Origin: a virus
Virus record (IMG/VR): IMGVR_UViG_3300017776_003333
Span: 1-21,433 of that record
DNA length: 21,433 nucleotides
Reading direction: 5' to 3' (one strand)
Position 1 is the first letter of the stretch; every line of letters starts with the position of its first letter. Below, one piece after another: positions 19,886-21,433 of this stretch. The position numbers and the translations under genes are program-made. The notes under the pieces were generated by a model. That model did no database searches. It was given only the letters and a program-made list of their open reading frames with translations, and was not told the origin of the DNA.

Positions 19886-20703
19886 TACCACAAACAAAAC
19901 AATTTAATACAATAAGAAGAGGGCGCATAAGCGCAAAAAAAGAAGCTGCAAGACAATTAAGAATTAGAAATAATCTTGAAAAAACTTTGCGCAATAGATT
20001 AGATACTTTGTTTAGAAAGTTTGTTCGTACAAAAGCTTACTTGTTTAAAGAGTTTGGTGTATTTGATTTAAACAGTGCAATACAAGACCTTAATGAAGAA
20101 TTACTGCCTACTATGTCACAGCATTACAGAAAAACATTTCGTACTGTATTTGCTGCTGCTAATGAAATACACGACAAAGGCACTAAAGAAGAAGATGTTT
20201 TTGTTATGGGACAAAGTATAGACTTTGAAAGATTAGTAGAAGCTTATTACACAGGCAGAACTTTAACGCTAACTGGCGTATCAAGAAGAATCTCTAATAA
20301 AGTAGATAGAATTATAAGAGATGGTAGATCAGAAAACCTAACGTTAGCCCAAATATCAAAAAATATAGCAAACCAAGTAACACCAATTTCAAGAGGTAGA
20401 GCAGCAACCATTGCACGCACAGAAACACATAATTCTGCAAGTTTTGCACATCATAGTTACTATGAGTCAGCACAGAATAGCTTAGGTATGACAATGATAA
20501 AACAGTGGGTATCAACTGGTGATCTAAGAACGAGATCAGCACATAGTTCTGCAAACGGACAACAAAGACCAATGAATGAGGACTTTATTGTGGGTGGCAC
20601 ACCTATGGCTCATGCAGGTGATCCAAAAGGCGGTGCTAAAAATGTAATTAATTGTAGATGTGTGATTGTTTATGCAGATGAACAAGATGTTGTGCTAGAT
20701 TGA
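19882..20703 (+). CDS. Mu-F-like head morphogenesis protein
   Basis: GTG 19882 overlaps the portal stop (GTGA), and no ATG gives a better start. The 273-residue protein has a basic, helical N-terminal half and a C-terminal Mu-F domain. RAATIARTETHNSASFAHH (about 173-191) is the helix, then WVSTGDLRTRSAHSSANGQ, FIVGGTPMAHAGDPKGGA and INCRCVIVY. Mu-F family proteins are minor head proteins needed for assembly and in some phages are ejected with DNA. Placement between portal and prohead protease is normal for HK97-like capsid operons. The His/Asp/Cys pattern resembles the related ADP-ribosyltransferase/polymorphic toxin fold only in outline, and no toxin activity is suggested. Confidence 0.9.
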   Translation: MIPQTKQFNTIRRGRISAKKEAARQLRIRNNLEKTLRNRLDTLFRKFVRTKAYLFKEFGVFDLNSAIQDLNEELLPTMSQHYRKTFRTVFAAANEIHDKGTKEEDVFVMGQSIDFERLVEAYYTGRTLTLTGVSRRISNKVDRIIRDGRSENLTLAQISKNIANQVTPISRGRAATIARTETHNSASFAHHSYYESAQNSLGMTMIKQWVSTGDLRTRSAHSSANGQQRPMNEDFIVGGTPMAHAGDPKGGAKNVINCRCVIVYADEQDVVLD

Positions 20704-20746
20704 TCATTCAGATACTATATATAGGGATAAATTTGGAGATAGCACT

Positions 20747-21433
20747 ATGAGCAGTGAATTAACATCTAATGAGCCTGATTTAGCTGTCCGTACAGACGAG
20801 TACGATTCACACGAAGATTCTAAAAAGAATGACGAAAAGCACGTTAGAGCAGTACAGGAAACTGATGACTCTTATATCATTGAGTTTGGCAAAGACATGA
20901 CACAACCTAATGAAGAGTCTGACTATGACGAAGAAGAAAAAGATGAAAAGTCTTTTATAGAGGTTAAGTCTGAAATTAAAGCAGAGTCCGATGACGGAGT
21001 ATTTGAAGGATATGGTTCTGTATTTAACAATACAGACTTAGGTAATGACGTTATTAAAGGTGGTGCATTTAAAAAGAGTTTACAAGAAAGAGGCACAAAA
21101 GGTGTCAAACTTTTATATCAACACAAATCAGATATGCCGATAGGTGTATTTGATGAAATTAGAGAAGATTCACATGGCTTGTATGTTAAGGGCAGACTTG
21201 CACTTAAAACACAGGCAGGTCAAGAAGCATACGAATTATTAAAAATGGGTGCATTGGATGGTCTGAGTATAGGCTTTCGTGTCAACCCTAAAGAGGTTTC
21301 TTATGATAAGCGCAAAGGGCAGCGTGTTATCAAAGAGGTAGACTTAATGGAGATAAGCCTTGTAACTTTCCCAATGAACCCTAAAGCTACGGTTCGGCAG
21401 GTAAAGGGAGAGGAAATATCCATAAGGGAGTGG
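20747..21433 (+). CDS. HK97-family prohead protease (partial, C-terminus beyond the window)
   Basis: TTGGAG lies eight bases before ATG 20747. The frame is open for 229 codons to the last base. Residues 1 to about 70 are acidic, Ser/Glu/Asp-rich and probably disordered. The protease core follows: FEGYGSVFNNTDLGNDVI, KGGAFKKSL, LLYQHKSDMPIGVF with His126 and GLSIGFRV with Ser174, then VDLMEISLVTFPMNP. His and Ser are the expected catalytic residues of family U35/S78. The enzyme cleaves scaffold or delta domains from the major capsid protein during prohead maturation. The core spans much of the family's usual length, so the missing part is probably a short tail or a fused domain. The 43-base gap before it (20704-20746) holds only the leader. 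Confidence 0.92.
   Translation, partial: MSSELTSNEPDLAVRTDEYDSHEDSKKNDEKHVRAVQETDDSYIIEFGKDMTQPNEESDYDEEEKDEKSFIEVKSEIKAESDDGVFEGYGSVFNNTDLGNDVIKGGAFKKSLQERGTKGVKLLYQHKSDMPIGVFDEIREDSHGLYVKGRLALKTQAGQEAYELLKMGALDGLSIGFRVNPKEVSYDKRKGQRVIKEVDLMEISLVTFPMNPKATVRQVKGEEISIREW

Noticed and set aside
1-21433. CRISPR arrays, insertion sequences, integrase and attachment sites
   Set aside because: No regular repeat-spacer series, transposase, terminal inverted repeats, tyrosine or serine recombinase motif, or repeated core sequence was seen.

Overview
The window is a contiguous piece of a tailed double-stranded DNA bacteriophage genome (Caudoviricetes) with a low G+C content. It carries a lysis cassette, three or four leftward operons of accessory, regulatory and recombination genes, a rightward replication and modification operon, and the beginning of an HK97-type packaging and capsid operon. 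The T7-gp4-like primase-helicase, ERF annealase, Mu-F-like head protein, 2OG-Fe(II) oxygenase, amidoligase and thermonuclease-like gene, together with the AT-rich codon use, resemble uncultured marine phages of Gram-negative hosts. That host assignment is an inference from gene content. No integrase, excisionase or tail gene is visible, so lifestyle is not settled, although at least two Cro/CI-like HTH proteins and repressor-like operators are present.

Layout. Positions 1-1721 (+) hold the tail of an unknown gene overlapping a lipoprotein, a one-membrane-segment candidate holin, a staphylococcal-nuclease-like protein, a GH24 endolysin and a small protein. They end in a convergent, terminator-like palindrome near 1712. 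Positions 1714-4807 (-) are an operon of eight genes that includes a J-motif coiled-coil protein, a 2OG oxygenase and an XRE regulator. Positions 4869-5862 (-) are a tight operon of five small unknown genes. Positions 5948-9022 (-) are a recombination operon: PD-(D/E)XK nuclease, ERF annealase, winged-helix-like protein, a protein with an SSB-like acidic tail, two unknowns and a Ref-like HNH nuclease. Positions 9101-14311 (+) carry an HTH regulator, an HTH replication protein, primase-helicase, SAM methyltransferase, a PP-loop PAPS-reductase-like enzyme, a small conserved protein and a ParB-like protein. Positions 14446-15949 (-) are a two-gene amidoligase plus gamma-glutamylcyclotransferase operon with its own promoter and terminator. 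Positions 16109-21433 (+) are small terminase, large terminase, an enlarged portal, a Mu-F-like head protein and a prohead protease cut by the window end.

Control. Three of the leftward operons (starts at 4807, 5862 and 15949) have sigma70-like promoters whose -35 region is covered by the same palindrome, GTTTACA-WW-TGTAAAC, exact at two sites and degenerate at the third. This suggests one phage regulator controls them together. A different repeated 18-base motif flanks the HTH gene at 9101-9319. Genes are very tightly packed: nine junctions use the stop/start overlap TAATG and several others use ATGA, which points to translational coupling.

Most notable are the methyltransferase / PAPS-reductase / small protein / ParB cassette (11367-14311), the amidoligase-GGCT pair, the shared operator regulon, and the portal protein with two extra C-terminal domains.
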